Source of the DNA: a virus | Virus record (IMG/VR): IMGVR_UViG_3300042691_014743 | Location: 1 to 35,715 of that record | Length of the DNA: 35,715 bases | Reading direction: 5' to 3' (one strand) | Shown: one piece after another, positions 1 through 7,942 of the stretch | How the letters are laid out: each line of letters begins with the position of its first letter | How positions within the stretch are numbered: position 1 is the first letter of the stretch | The notes under the pieces: model-generated | Told to the model about the DNA's origin: nothing | The model's database searches: none | What the model saw: the letters and a program-made list of their open reading frames with translations, nothing else | Position numbers and translations under genes: made by a program

Positions 1-2
1 AG

Positions 3-209
3 GGCGAATTAAAGAAAGATGGCAAGCCAAAGTGGCATTGCCCATATAAATTTAGTTTTAATTATTACGCTCTAAGAGATAAGGATAATAAAATTATAAA
101 AAGCTTTTTTGAGGACGATAAGGAAGAGGCTTTTAAAATGGCAAAAGATGGACACAAGATCACAAAAGAACACTATGCTGGGTGCCCAAAACACTTGACA
201 CAGGATTGA
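3..209 (+). CDS. 3' end of an unrecognised phage gene (partial)
   Basis: An open frame enters from the left edge and ends at TGA 207-209, giving the last 68 residues of a protein. The visible part is lysine- and acid-rich, with an aromatic stretch near the start (WHCPYKFSFNYYAL) and two cysteines (in WHCP and AGCPKH). I do not recognise the family. The stop codon lies inside the spacer of the promoter that serves the next gene, so this gene probably ends its transcription unit here. No terminator hairpin is visible between it and the next gene. Confidence 0.6.
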   Translation, partial: GELKKDGKPKWHCPYKFSFNYYALRDKDNKIIKSFFEDDKEEAFKMAKDGHKITKEHYAGCPKHLTQD

Positions 210-222
210 AAGTCTGTAAGAT
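195..222 (+). promoter_or_regulatory. sigma70-type promoter of the polymerase operon
   Basis: TTGACA (195-200), a 16-base spacer and TAAGAT (217-222). The ATG of the PHP-domain gene begins at 229, only six bases after the -10 box, so transcription would begin at or next to the start codon and the mRNA would be nearly leaderless. No Shine-Dalgarno sequence is seen. The same spacing recurs at other genes in the window. Confidence 0.6.
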
Positions 223-228
223 AGTGGT

Positions 229-963
229 ATGATCCCACTATTCAAGTCTAGCTTTTCTGTAGGGAAAAGCATTCTGACTCTGGCCGAGCCAGAGAAGCAG
301 AAAAAAGACGGTCCAGACAGCATTGTCCAGATTGCGCTAGAGAATAATCTGAAGACGCTGCATTTGGTAGAAGATTCTCTGACAGGGTTCTTGACGGCGT
401 TCAAGACCTGTGCAAAGCACGACATTCATCTTAGATTCGGATTGAGGATGGATATTTGCAACTCTTACGAGTCTATCGACACTTCTAAAAGCAAAGTGAT
501 TCTTTTCGCTAAGAATGATTCCGGCTTTAAAAGCGTAAGCAAAATATTCACTTACGCGAATACAGAGAAAGACGGCATCATCTCTAATGATGACCTAGCA
601 TCACGCTTGAGTGATGACATCTTGCTAACTATTCCATTCTACGACAGTTTTGTTTGGCAGAACTGGCAGCACTTTAGAAACTGCATGCCTACATTTTTGA
701 AAGATTTCGATCACATATTTTTTACGGAAAATAATAAACTTCCTTTTGATTCTGTAATTGGAGAGGCTGTAAAGTCAATGACCGCTACCCCAGTAATGGT
801 TAAGTCAATCTATTACAAAAATAGAGATGACTATGAGGCTTGGTTAACTTATAAAATTGCTTGCAACAGAAGAATGGGAAAGCATCAGACGCTTTCGGCT
901 CCAGAGGTTAATGGTTGTGCGAGCAAAGAGTTCTGTTTCCAATCTTGGAAGGAGGCATCGTGA
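229..963 (+). CDS. PHP-like N-terminal domain of a family-C DNA polymerase, as a separate protein
   Basis: This 244-residue protein matches the usual extent of the PHP domain at the N-terminus of DnaE/PolC alpha subunits. It keeps the domain's layout: a short beta start, a segment like LKTLHLVEDSLTGFLTAF where family-C enzymes have 'ALTDHGNMFGA..F', a region like 'ILFAKNDSGFKSVSKIFTYA', and an end resembling the '...YLHPEDAEAHDALLCIGTGKTLSD' boundary (here DDYEAWLTYKIACNRR). The N-terminal metal-binding H-x-H of active PHP domains is missing (PLFKSSFSVGKS in its place), so metal-dependent phosphoesterase or proofreading activity is unlikely. It probably serves as a structural partner of the polymerase core encoded two genes downstream. 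It overlaps the next gene by four bases (GTGA). Assignment rests on domain order and weak similarity. Confidence 0.6.
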   Translation: MIPLFKSSFSVGKSILTLAEPEKQKKDGPDSIVQIALENNLKTLHLVEDSLTGFLTAFKTCAKHDIHLRFGLRMDICNSYESIDTSKSKVILFAKNDSGFKSVSKIFTYANTEKDGIISNDDLASRLSDDILLTIPFYDSFVWQNWQHFRNCMPTFLKDFDHIFFTENNKLPFDSVIGEAVKSMTATPVMVKSIYYKNRDDYEAWLTYKIACNRRMGKHQTLSAPEVNGCASKEFCFQSWKEAS

Positions 964-1586
964 ATACACTTTTAAAACAAAATCTTAATCAGAAGTTTGT
1001 AGTATTTGATACTGAGACCGAAGGCTTGTCTCTTACCTCTTCTCGTCCTTGGCAGCTTTCTTGGATTGTTTGCCAAGGGGAAAAAATCCTTGAGTCGCAC
1101 GACGAATTTGTTTTGTACTCTGATCTGAATGTTTCAGATGAAGCGGCGAGAATAACTGGGTTTGACAAGTCCTCTTATCTTTCAAAGGCTAAACCACCAA
1201 TCGATGTGTGGCAGAAATTCGCGCCGTATCTTTATGACTCCAGCAACCTTCTTGTTGGCCAGAATATTTTGAATTATGACATTTATATTCTGAACACAAT
1301 GATGGGCACAATTGGAATCCAGAATAACTGGAGCTTTATGAATCGTTGCATTGACACGCGCGCGCTATCAACGGCAATGTTCAAGGGCATCCAGCCATCT
1401 GGCGACTTACTACCTTGGCAGATGAAGCTGATGAACTTTCATGAAAAGGGTTTAAAGACCAGCCAAGCTTTTATGCTGAAGCACTTTGCAATTGATCACG
1501 ACCCCAGTAAGCTACACAATGCGCTATACGATATCACAATGAATTATAAGATTTTCCGCAAGCTTATTATGGAGGTAAACGTATGA
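960..1586 (+). CDS. DEDDh 3'-5' exonuclease (DnaQ/epsilon-like proofreader)
   Basis: A 208-residue 3'-5' exonuclease that most likely proofreads for the polymerase encoded next. Exo I is FDTET (D17, E19), Exo II is in VGQNILNYD (D107), and Exo III has H186-x4-D191 (HNALYD), which is the DEDDh arrangement. I chose GTG 960 as start because GGAAGGAGG (947-955) sits four bases upstream and the GTG overlaps the preceding TGA. An ATG at 915 in the same frame would add 15 residues from inside the PHP gene and has no such site. It ends in an ATGA overlap with the polymerase core gene, so the three are probably translated together. In PolC the exonuclease is part of the same chain as the polymerase; here it is separate but sits in a similar order. 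Confidence 0.8.
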   Translation: MNTLLKQNLNQKFVVFDTETEGLSLTSSRPWQLSWIVCQGEKILESHDEFVLYSDLNVSDEAARITGFDKSSYLSKAKPPIDVWQKFAPYLYDSSNLLVGQNILNYDIYILNTMMGTIGIQNNWSFMNRCIDTRALSTAMFKGIQPSGDLLPWQMKLMNFHEKGLKTSQAFMLKHFAIDHDPSKLHNALYDITMNYKIFRKLIMEVNV

Positions 1587-4147
1587 TCGATTTTAACGCC
1601 TGCTTTCAAAAGTATGAGCATCCGGTTCCTCCGGGCGTACGACTTCCAGAGATCAAGATAGATGCCCGCCACTACGAGAGTCTCGGCATCTCACCTTCTG
1701 TTTCAAACTATGAGTTCCTCCGCCAACTCTGCCTCAAGGCAGTCAAGGAAAAAGGCATCGACAAACTTAACAATAAAAAAGAATATTATGAACGAGCAAA
1801 ATACGAGCTTTCAGTTTTTGAAGAACTGGGCTTCACTGACTATATCCTGCTTAATTGGGACATTCTTAATTACGCTCATGAGCATAGCATTCCTACTGGC
1901 TATGGGCGTGGCTCTGCTGCTGGTTCTCTTATTCTCTTTCTTATTGGGGTTACCAATGTAGACCCGATTAAGAACGGACTGTTCTTTGAGCGTTTCGTCT
2001 CAAAGAGCCGTGCAAAGAAGATTGTGGTGGACGGAGTCACTTATCTCGATGGCTCACTGATGCCTGACGTAGACAATGATATTGAGTTCTCTCGCCGTCA
2101 GGACGTAATCAATTACATCAAGACTAAGTATTCAGGCAAGACTTGTAAGATCTTGACTATGAATACTTTGACAGGAAAACTCTGCATTAAAGAGTGTGGC
2201 AAGATCGTCGGAGAGATGACAGAGGACGAGGTTAATGCGGTAAGTGACTCTATCCCAAAGCAGTTTGGAAAAGTGTTTGCCTTGAAGGACGCTTACGATG
2301 AAAGCGAAATCTTCAGAGCGTTCTGCGATAAGAATCCTAAAGTATTCAAGATCGCCAAGAAAATTGAGGGATTGAACAAGAATACTGGCGTTCACCCATC
2401 CGGCATCTCAATCTCTTATTATAATAACGAGGATATTATGCCGCTTCAGAAGACTGGAGATGGAGAGGTTGTTTCTGGATACGATATGAACAACGTATCA
2501 GAAATTACAGTTAAGTTCGATATCCTTGGGCTTCGAACACTCTCTGTCGTGTTTGATACTTGTCAGAGGCTTGGACTTGATTTTAAAACAGTTAATTTTG
2601 ACCAGCCTTCAACCTATGGATTTCTGCAAGACCTAAAGAATCCAAAGGGCTTGTTCCAAATTGAAGCCAACACAAACTTCCACGTTTGCAAAAAAGTCAA
2701 GCCGCGAAATATGCTTGAGCTTGCCTGCGTACTATCTCTTGCCCGACCCGGAGCATTGGACTTCCTAGACCAGTATGCTAGGTACGTCGAGACCGGAGAT
2801 TTTCAATCTGTTCACCCGTTCTTCGACGACATCCTTAGCATTACTGGCGGCATCCCAATCTTCCAAGAGCAGCTAATGAAGATGATTGTCAAGGTTGGAT
2901 TTACCCTTGATGAAGCCGAAACTGTCCGGCGCATCATTGGCAAGAAGAAAGTTAGTGAGATGCCAGCTTGGAAAGAGAAGATTGTAAACAAGGTAAGGGA
3001 AAATAATCTTGATTCGCAAATTGCAGATGTCCTTTGGAAGGTGGCCGAGGACAGTGCAAACTATTCGTTTAATCTTTCTCACGCAGCAAGTTATGCCACA
3101 CTTTCTGCCCTCACGACTTATTTAAAGTTTAATTATCCCAAGGAGTTCTTCTTGGCTCTACTCAAGTCTTCTAGACACGAACCAGATCCGCACGAAGAGA
3201 TCGAGACAATCTCTCAAGAACTTCCTTTCTTTGGAATCAGATTGCTTGCCCCAGATTTGGTTAAGTCTAAGCCGGATTTTGAAATCGAAGATAATAATAT
3301 TCGCTTTGGCTTAAATGCCATTAAGGGCGTTTCAGACAAGATTCTTTCCAAGCTACTTGAGTTTCGCCAAGGAGAGTTTTCAAATAAAATTGATTGTTTC
3401 GACGGAGCCAAAGAAGCTAGCTTGAATATCGGAGTTCTTTCTGCGCTGATTCAAGCCGGAACCCTATCCAGCTTTTCGGAAAAGCGTTGCAGACTTGTGC
3501 TTGAAGCCCAGACTTATAATGTTCTTACTGATCGCGAGAAGAGAAATGTAAAACTTCTGGCGCCAAAATATGGCTACGATGTCTTGACAACTATCTCTGA
3601 AGCGATGAAGAATAAACAAGTTGCAGATGATGGCAAAGCCCTGATGTCCGAAAAACGCTACAATACTTTCAAAGCTAAGTACGAACCATTCAAGCGTATT
3701 TACGAAATGAATAAGAAATACGAGAAGTTCGCTAATTGGTTTTTTGAGAAGCGGCTTCTTGGATACAGCTATACTTACAAGCTGAAGGAAGTGTTCCAAG
3801 ATACCGACTCTGACGCTTTGCTAACCAGCTATGAAGTTCTGCAATCAGAACCAAGACAAGCAGTGAAGATGGTTGGGATTGTTAAGGAAGCTCGCAAAAA
3901 GACTAGCAGAAATGGTAATAACTATTTGTTCATCAAACTGTCCGATGAGTATGGCCAGATCTCTTGCCGGTTAATGGATGGTCGCCAAGATAATATGACA
4001 AGGTATTATGAAGGCGAAGGTCGCACCCCAAAGGAAGATGAGATTGTAATTGTGTATGGAAATAAATCTGACGATTCTATATTTTTAAATACACTGTCAA
4101 TCTTGAACGAGAAAATTTATACAAAGCTTTCTGATTTAGAATCTTAA
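1583..4147 (+). CDS. family-C DNA polymerase core (DNA polymerase III alpha-like, no PHP domain)
   Basis: Replicative DNA polymerase core of 854 residues, shorter than E. coli DnaE (1160) because the PHP domain is encoded separately and the tail is short. In order: a short linker; palm with GRGSAAGSL (108-116); catalytic MPDVDND (D162, D164); HPSG (271-274); third catalytic Asp in KFDILGLRTL (D313); fingers with SLARPGALDF and FNLSHA (496-501); a region like 'LLAPDLVKS..IRFGLNAIKGV' with the helix-hairpin-helix part; and an OB fold near 765-835 (VKMVGIVKEARKK...). All three catalytic aspartates are present. I see no clear QLxLF-type clamp-binding motif. It starts in an ATGA overlap with the exonuclease gene and is followed nine bases later by the Clp-like gene. 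Confidence 0.9.
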   Translation: MIDFNACFQKYEHPVPPGVRLPEIKIDARHYESLGISPSVSNYEFLRQLCLKAVKEKGIDKLNNKKEYYERAKYELSVFEELGFTDYILLNWDILNYAHEHSIPTGYGRGSAAGSLILFLIGVTNVDPIKNGLFFERFVSKSRAKKIVVDGVTYLDGSLMPDVDNDIEFSRRQDVINYIKTKYSGKTCKILTMNTLTGKLCIKECGKIVGEMTEDEVNAVSDSIPKQFGKVFALKDAYDESEIFRAFCDKNPKVFKIAKKIEGLNKNTGVHPSGISISYYNNEDIMPLQKTGDGEVVSGYDMNNVSEITVKFDILGLRTLSVVFDTCQRLGLDFKTVNFDQPSTYGFLQDLKNPKGLFQIEANTNFHVCKKVKPRNMLELACVLSLARPGALDFLDQYARYVETGDFQSVHPFFDDILSITGGIPIFQEQLMKMIVKVGFTLDEAETVRRIIGKKKVSEMPAWKEKIVNKVRENNLDSQIADVLWKVAEDSANYSFNLSHAASYATLSALTTYLKFNYPKEFFLALLKSSRHEPDPHEEIETISQELPFFGIRLLAPDLVKSKPDFEIEDNNIRFGLNAIKGVSDKILSKLLEFRQGEFSNKIDCFDGAKEASLNIGVLSALIQAGTLSSFSEKRCRLVLEAQTYNVLTDREKRNVKLLAPKYGYDVLTTISEAMKNKQVADDGKALMSEKRYNTFKAKYEPFKRIYEMNKKYEKFANWFFEKRLLGYSYTYKLKEVFQDTDSDALLTSYEVLQSEPRQAVKMVGIVKEARKKTSRNGNNYLFIKLSDEYGQISCRLMDGRQDNMTRYYEGEGRTPKEDEIVIVYGNKSDDSIFLNTLSILNEKIYTKLSDLES

Positions 4148-4149
4148 AC

Positions 4150-4158
4150 AGTGTAAAT
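4150..4158 (+). promoter_or_regulatory. AGTGTAAAT motif, copy 1 (role unknown)
   Basis: AGTGTAAAT lies in the nine-base gap between the polymerase and Clp-like genes and runs into the Clp ATG at 4157. The same nine bases occur before two other genes (7783-7791 and 9586-9594). It may be a phage-specific promoter element or a translation signal. A second ACAGTG follows directly after it. Confidence 0.3.
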
Positions 4159-6577
4159 GAATACAGTGCAAGAAATCAATTTCACGCCAAAGGCCAAAAG
4201 AGTCTTAGACGTTGCCAAACAAGCTTGCATAGAGAAAAAAATCGCTGAAATAAGCGATGGCTTCCTGTTTTATGCCCTGCTAAAATCGGACTCGATGATT
4301 GTGAACTCGGCTTTTAGCGGAATAAAGATTTCTCCACAAGAGCTTGCCGATGTTGTATGGAAAGCGCTTCCGTCAACTGTCAAAGGATCTTCAAAAGAAA
4401 ACGCGGAATTTGATCAGATTTCTAATAAGATTATCTCCGAATCTCTTACGTACTCAAAGCAGTACAGCCAAAACTATACCGGAGTAGAACATATCTTTAG
4501 ATCAGCGTTAACTCACTCTCCGTTTATTAAAAAATTCTTTAAAAAGAATGGTATTGATATTGGATACATTGCCGAAAAGATTGATTCTGGGTGTAAAAAT
4601 ATTTCTAACCCAAAGAAAAAGGTTTCTGCTCCAACTCAAGGATCTGAGCCTAATTTAAAATCTGCCTCAATCAAAAGCTATTGTATTAATTACAATGAGA
4701 AGGCAGCTAAGGGAGATTTTGACCTCATCTGCTTTAGAGAAAAAGAAGTCGAGCAGATGTCAGAAATCCTTTGCCGCAAACAAAAGAAGAATCCAATCAT
4801 TGTTGGAGAAGCTGGTGTAGGCAAGAGCGCTATCGTAGGGCTATTGGCAAAACATATTGTTGCTGGAGATTGTACCGAGTTTCTTCTTGGCAAGGTTATT
4901 TTGCAGCTTGATATGACCGCTCTTGTCGCTGGCACAAACCTTCGCGGCCAGTTTGAGGAGCGTCTCCATAAGATCCTAAATGAAGTTAAGGCGCAAAAGA
5001 ATATCATTCTGTTTATCGATGAGATTCATACAATTACTGGAATGGGTAATGACGAGGGGTCTCTTGATGCATCAAATATCTTAAAGCCTTATCTTGCTGG
5101 TGATGAGATCAGTTGTATTGGCGCAACAACCCAGAAAGAATACGAGAAATACTTCCAGAACGACTCGGCAATGAATCGCCGCTTTGAGCCTTTGTTCATC
5201 AAGGAACCCTCAAAGAAGGATACGTTAAAAATACTTAAAAACATAAAGAATCACTACGAGTTGTTTCACGCCGTACATTACCCAGATAAAATCTTGGAAG
5301 GCGTTGTTGATCTTTGCGAAAAGTATATTACTAATAGAAGATTCCCAGACAAGGCGATAGACTTGATGGATCACGTAGGCTCAAAGTCAAAGATTAAAAT
5401 CTACGCCAGACCAGAGCTATTTAAGGACTTGGAAAAAAAGCTTGCTGGTACAACAGAAGAGGACGAAATTTCTTTTATAGTAAAGGAATACGAGGACAGG
5501 TACAATCAATGGTTTTCGTCGCTCAAGGACTCTAAAAAAGAAGTAAGCAAGCAGGATCTTTATGCCGCTTTATCCGATAAGATTGGTGTATTCATAGATG
5601 CCAACGTCTCTGATTCAAAGTTCAAAAACATTTTTACAAATCTGCAAAAGCACGTATTTGGACAGGATGAAGCTTTGAGAAAAATTTCTAACTGCGTTGT
5701 TAGGTCTTCGTTTGGTCTTTCATCATCCAATAGACCTCTTGGCAGTTTTATGTTTTTGGGGCCGACAGGATCTGGGAAAACGTATCTTGCTAAGACTTTA
5801 GCAATGGAGGCTTTTGGCAGCGAGTCTAGTTTAGTTAGACTTGATATGTCAGAGTTTATGGAGCAGGCTTCGGTATCAAAGCTTATCGGTTCACCTCCTG
5901 GTTACATTGGATTTGGCGAATCCAATATTCTTTCTGAGCAGCTTCAGAAGTTCCCATCTAGTATCTTTTTGTTTGATGAGGTTGAGAAGGCTCATCCAGA
6001 TGTTATAAATGTATTACTGCAAATTATGGACAATGGCCAACTGACAACCTCAGTTGGGCGCAAGCTTGATTTTAAAAACTCCATCATCATTTTGACTGGC
6101 AATGTCGGCTTCCAATTTGCAGATAACAAAAGAATGGGATTCTTCCAAGCAGCCGCGAAAGCCTTGACTAAGGACGTTGTCAAAGAAAACTTGCAAAAGT
6201 TTTTCCGTCCAGAGTTCTTAGCTCGACTCAATGATATTGTTATATTTAACTCCTTGACAGATGACGCTTTACGAAAGATTGCTGACAAAGAAATTTCCAA
6301 GATCAAAGAGAGCCTTAAAGACAAACAAATAACATTTAACGTTTCAGAAGAAGTTTATGGATTTATTCTTAACGAGACAAAAAGCTCAAGCGATGGAGCG
6401 AGAAAAATTATCTTCTTTATAGAGAACGAATTAAAAACAAAGATCGTTGACGTTTTAGCTTCCGGCTCATATAATGATATTGTCGTATCATTAGATAACG
6501 GGACAATAAAAGTTGATGGAAAATCAAAAAAATTTCGTTCGACACGTAATACAGAGCACCGATATTCTCCCAATTGA
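4157..6577 (+). CDS. ClpA/ClpC-like double AAA+ protein unfoldase
   Basis: An 806-residue Hsp100 ATPase with the full ClpA/ClpC layout. The N-domain (about 1-145) resembles Clp_N (TPKAKRVLDVAKQ, GVEHIFRSAL). AAA-1 has Walker A GEAGVGKS (217-224), Walker B ILFIDE (284-289) and arginines 341-342. AAA-2 has Walker A GPTGSGKT (535-542) and Walker B IFLFDE (603-608), followed by the C-terminal D2 small domain. The linker between the AAA domains is short, as in ClpA, with no long coiled-coil as in ClpB. A tripeptide MGF (660-662) sits where ClpA has IGL and B. subtilis ClpC has VGF, the ClpP-docking loop, so it could feed substrates to a host or phage ClpP. No ClpP gene is in the window. It lies directly downstream of the polymerase, so a role in replication-protein turnover or remodelling is possible but only inferred. 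Confidence 0.9.
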   Translation: MNTVQEINFTPKAKRVLDVAKQACIEKKIAEISDGFLFYALLKSDSMIVNSAFSGIKISPQELADVVWKALPSTVKGSSKENAEFDQISNKIISESLTYSKQYSQNYTGVEHIFRSALTHSPFIKKFFKKNGIDIGYIAEKIDSGCKNISNPKKKVSAPTQGSEPNLKSASIKSYCINYNEKAAKGDFDLICFREKEVEQMSEILCRKQKKNPIIVGEAGVGKSAIVGLLAKHIVAGDCTEFLLGKVILQLDMTALVAGTNLRGQFEERLHKILNEVKAQKNIILFIDEIHTITGMGNDEGSLDASNILKPYLAGDEISCIGATTQKEYEKYFQNDSAMNRRFEPLFIKEPSKKDTLKILKNIKNHYELFHAVHYPDKILEGVVDLCEKYITNRRFPDKAIDLMDHVGSKSKIKIYARPELFKDLEKKLAGTTEEDEISFIVKEYEDRYNQWFSSLKDSKKEVSKQDLYAALSDKIGVFIDANVSDSKFKNIFTNLQKHVFGQDEALRKISNCVVRSSFGLSSSNRPLGSFMFLGPTGSGKTYLAKTLAMEAFGSESSLVRLDMSEFMEQASVSKLIGSPPGYIGFGESNILSEQLQKFPSSIFLFDEVEKAHPDVINVLLQIMDNGQLTTSVGRKLDFKNSIIILTGNVGFQFADNKRMGFFQAAAKALTKDVVKENLQKFFRPEFLARLNDIVIFNSLTDDALRKIADKEISKIKESLKDKQITFNVSEEVYGFILNETKSSSDGARKIIFFIENELKTKIVDVLASGSYNDIVVSLDNGTIKVDGKSKKFRSTRNTEHRYSPN

Positions 6578-6584
6578 GAATGAA

Positions 6585-7502
6585 ATGCTTGAAGAAATCA
6601 AGCGCTTGATAAAATCAGCCCTCGGTACAGATGTAGTAAAATTAGAAAAAAAATCTTCAGAAGTTTTATACGATTGCTATACTGCGATAAGTGGTAAAAA
6701 AGCTTTAACGATAAAGCTTAATTTATCTCCAGATCTTCCAAATTTTTGGAAAGAGCTAATAGAAAATAATTTTTCTTTTCACCCTCAAATTATTTGCTCT
6801 TCAAAAGAGAATGATATTCTTAAATTTATTTGTTTTGAAGGACCAAATGGAATTTTGCTTTCAGATGTTTCAAATTATCCACTAAGCTCTAAATTTAATT
6901 TTATTAATTCTTTTGCTAGAGATTTGAAAAAAATGCATCAGATTAAGATAAAAAATGAAGACGATACTTTAAAAATTTTTAATGGAATGTGTCCACTTGA
7001 GGCTACGATGATATATGACCCTTTTCCAGTTTCACAATTAATTTTATCGCTTAAAACTTTATTTAAAAATACTTATCAATCCAATCTTGAAGATTGTGGA
7101 GTTTGCCATTTTGACATATGCCCAGAAAATATTATTTTTTCAAATAAAGAATTTAAATTTTTAAATTTTGAATACGCAGCCAATGCTAATATTTATATTG
7201 ACTTATGGAACGCGCGAGAGGCGATGAATATTTCTGATGAAAGCTTTTCAGCTTTTGTAAATTCTTATGGCTTAAACAAAACAAAACTTCACTCGTACAG
7301 ACAGGCAGCTGATATTTTTACCTTTGTATATTTTAATTCAAAAATAATTGCAGAATATATGACATTTGGAGTCAGAAATCATATCAAATTGAGATACTGG
7401 ATAAATAAATCAGAAGCTTATTACTATAAAATGGCTCATAAACTTTTTGTAGAAAAAAAACTTGACAATAAGATCCGCGAGTTCTATAATCTCTGGAAAT
7501 AG
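6585..7502 (+). CDS. choline kinase/aminoglycoside phosphotransferase-fold protein
   Basis: A 305-residue protein with the small-molecule kinase (APH/choline kinase) catalytic signature CHFDICPEN (H175, D177, N182), followed about a dozen residues later by FLNFEYA, where the family normally has (I/F)D(W/Y/F)E. The metal-binding Asp there is Asn (N194), so activity may be altered or lost. The region between (SKFNFINSFARDLKKMHQI) matches the helical part before the catalytic loop in this fold. I chose ATG 6585, eight bases after the Clp stop; ATG 6516 is in frame and would overlap the Clp gene by 62 bases. The gene is clearly more AT-rich than its upstream neighbours. The substrate cannot be told; phosphorylation of a choline- or sugar-type compound for surface modification is possible. 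A promoter for the next gene lies inside its 3' end. Confidence 0.6.
   Translation: MLEEIKRLIKSALGTDVVKLEKKSSEVLYDCYTAISGKKALTIKLNLSPDLPNFWKELIENNFSFHPQIICSSKENDILKFICFEGPNGILLSDVSNYPLSSKFNFINSFARDLKKMHQIKIKNEDDTLKIFNGMCPLEATMIYDPFPVSQLILSLKTLFKNTYQSNLEDCGVCHFDICPENIIFSNKEFKFLNFEYAANANIYIDLWNAREAMNISDESFSAFVNSYGLNKTKLHSYRQAADIFTFVYFNSKIIAEYMTFGVRNHIKLRYWINKSEAYYYKMAHKLFVEKKLDNKIREFYNLWK
7462..7490 (+). promoter_or_regulatory. consensus sigma70 promoter for the 72-residue gene
   Basis: TTGACA (7462-7467), a spacer of exactly 17 bases and TATAAT (7485-7490). Both boxes are perfect consensus. The expected start of transcription is near 7497, giving a leader of about 13 bases before ATG 7510. 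It lies within the last codons of the kinase-like gene. Confidence 0.85.
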
Positions 7503-7509
7503 AAAAACT

Positions 7510-7728
7510 ATGAATACTAAGAATAATCGCGCACTCACTACTATCCTAAATACCGCAGGTCGCTTTTTCGGCCTTGAGACCGCTACCGAGACTATTAATG
7601 CTCGTCTGGTAGAGTTTGGCCCATCTCTTATTACTGTAGAGGACCGTAACTCTGGCCGTAATCGTCGCTTCGCAAAGAGCAAGGTCACTGCCGTGACATT
7701 TCAAGGTCGAAGAATCACCGCTCGCTGA
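7510..7728 (+). CDS. small basic protein of unknown function, strongly expressed by layout
   Basis: A 72-residue protein rich in Arg and Thr. After a helical start (RALTTILNTAGRFFGLE) come short alternating strands (INARLVEF, SLITVEDR, KVTAVTF, RRITAR), which could make a small SH3- or Sm-like barrel; this is only a guess from pattern. I do not recognise the family. The start at 7510 is preferred because an in-frame ATG further upstream (7462) overlaps the promoter and would begin inside the kinase-like gene. It has a consensus promoter immediately before it and a strong terminator immediately after, so it forms its own transcription unit. Codons are more GC-rich and regular than in the kinase-like gene. 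A nucleic-acid-binding or host-takeover role would fit a small, basic, strongly transcribed phage protein, but there is no direct evidence. Confidence 0.75.
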   Translation: MNTKNNRALTTILNTAGRFFGLETATETINARLVEFGPSLITVEDRNSGRNRRFAKSKVTAVTFQGRRITAR

Positions 7729-7753
7729 CAAAAACTTAAGCCCTAAAACCACT

Positions 7754-7782
7754 GAGCCGAATGCAGATTCGGCTCTTTTTTT
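7754..7782 (+). terminator. rho-independent terminator
   Basis: Perfect nine-base-pair stem GAGCCGAAT (7754-7762) / ATTCGGCTC (7767-7775) with a GCAG loop and seven T residues (7776-7782). It closes the 72-residue gene's transcription unit and separates it from the virion-type genes. Confidence 0.95.
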
Positions 7783-7791
7783 AGTGTAAAT
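7783..7791 (+). promoter_or_regulatory. AGTGTAAAT motif, copy 2
   Basis: AGTGTAAAT directly abuts the T-tract of the terminator and lies eight bases before ATG 7800. Because it follows a strong terminator and leads a set of virion-type genes, a late-promoter role is attractive; its TAAATA part recalls the TATAAATA late promoter of T4-type phages. No TTGACA-like box is at the right distance. Confidence 0.4.
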
Positions 7792-7799
7792 AATAGGGT

Positions 7800-7934
7800 A
7801 TGAATCTTTCTACTGTAATTCCTGCTGGATTAGTTGGCCCTCAAGGCGCCGCTGGCACATCAGGCACCAGTGGAACCAGCGGCACCGCCCCAGATAGCGA
7901 TCAAAACGTCATCGCAAACCAAGTCTTTAGCTAA
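7800..7934 (+). CDS. 44-residue collagen-like peptide
   Basis: A short reading frame between the terminator and the next gene. It encodes GPQGAAGTSGTSGTSGTAP, i.e. Gly-X-Y triplets of the kind found in phage tail fibres and neck appendages, flanked by short non-collagen ends. It is the first gene after an AGTGTAAAT motif, and the next start codon follows after eight bases. It may be a genuine mini-protein of the virion or the remnant of a longer fibre protein. No frameshifted continuation of the collagen repeat is seen downstream. Confidence 0.5.
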   Translation: MNLSTVIPAGLVGPQGAAGTSGTSGTSGTAPDSDQNVIANQVFS

Positions 7935-7942
7935 TTTAAAAA

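Noticed and set aside
2167-3590. TTGACA boxes inside the polymerase gene
   Set aside because: No matching -10 box at 16-18 bases and no gene start downstream.
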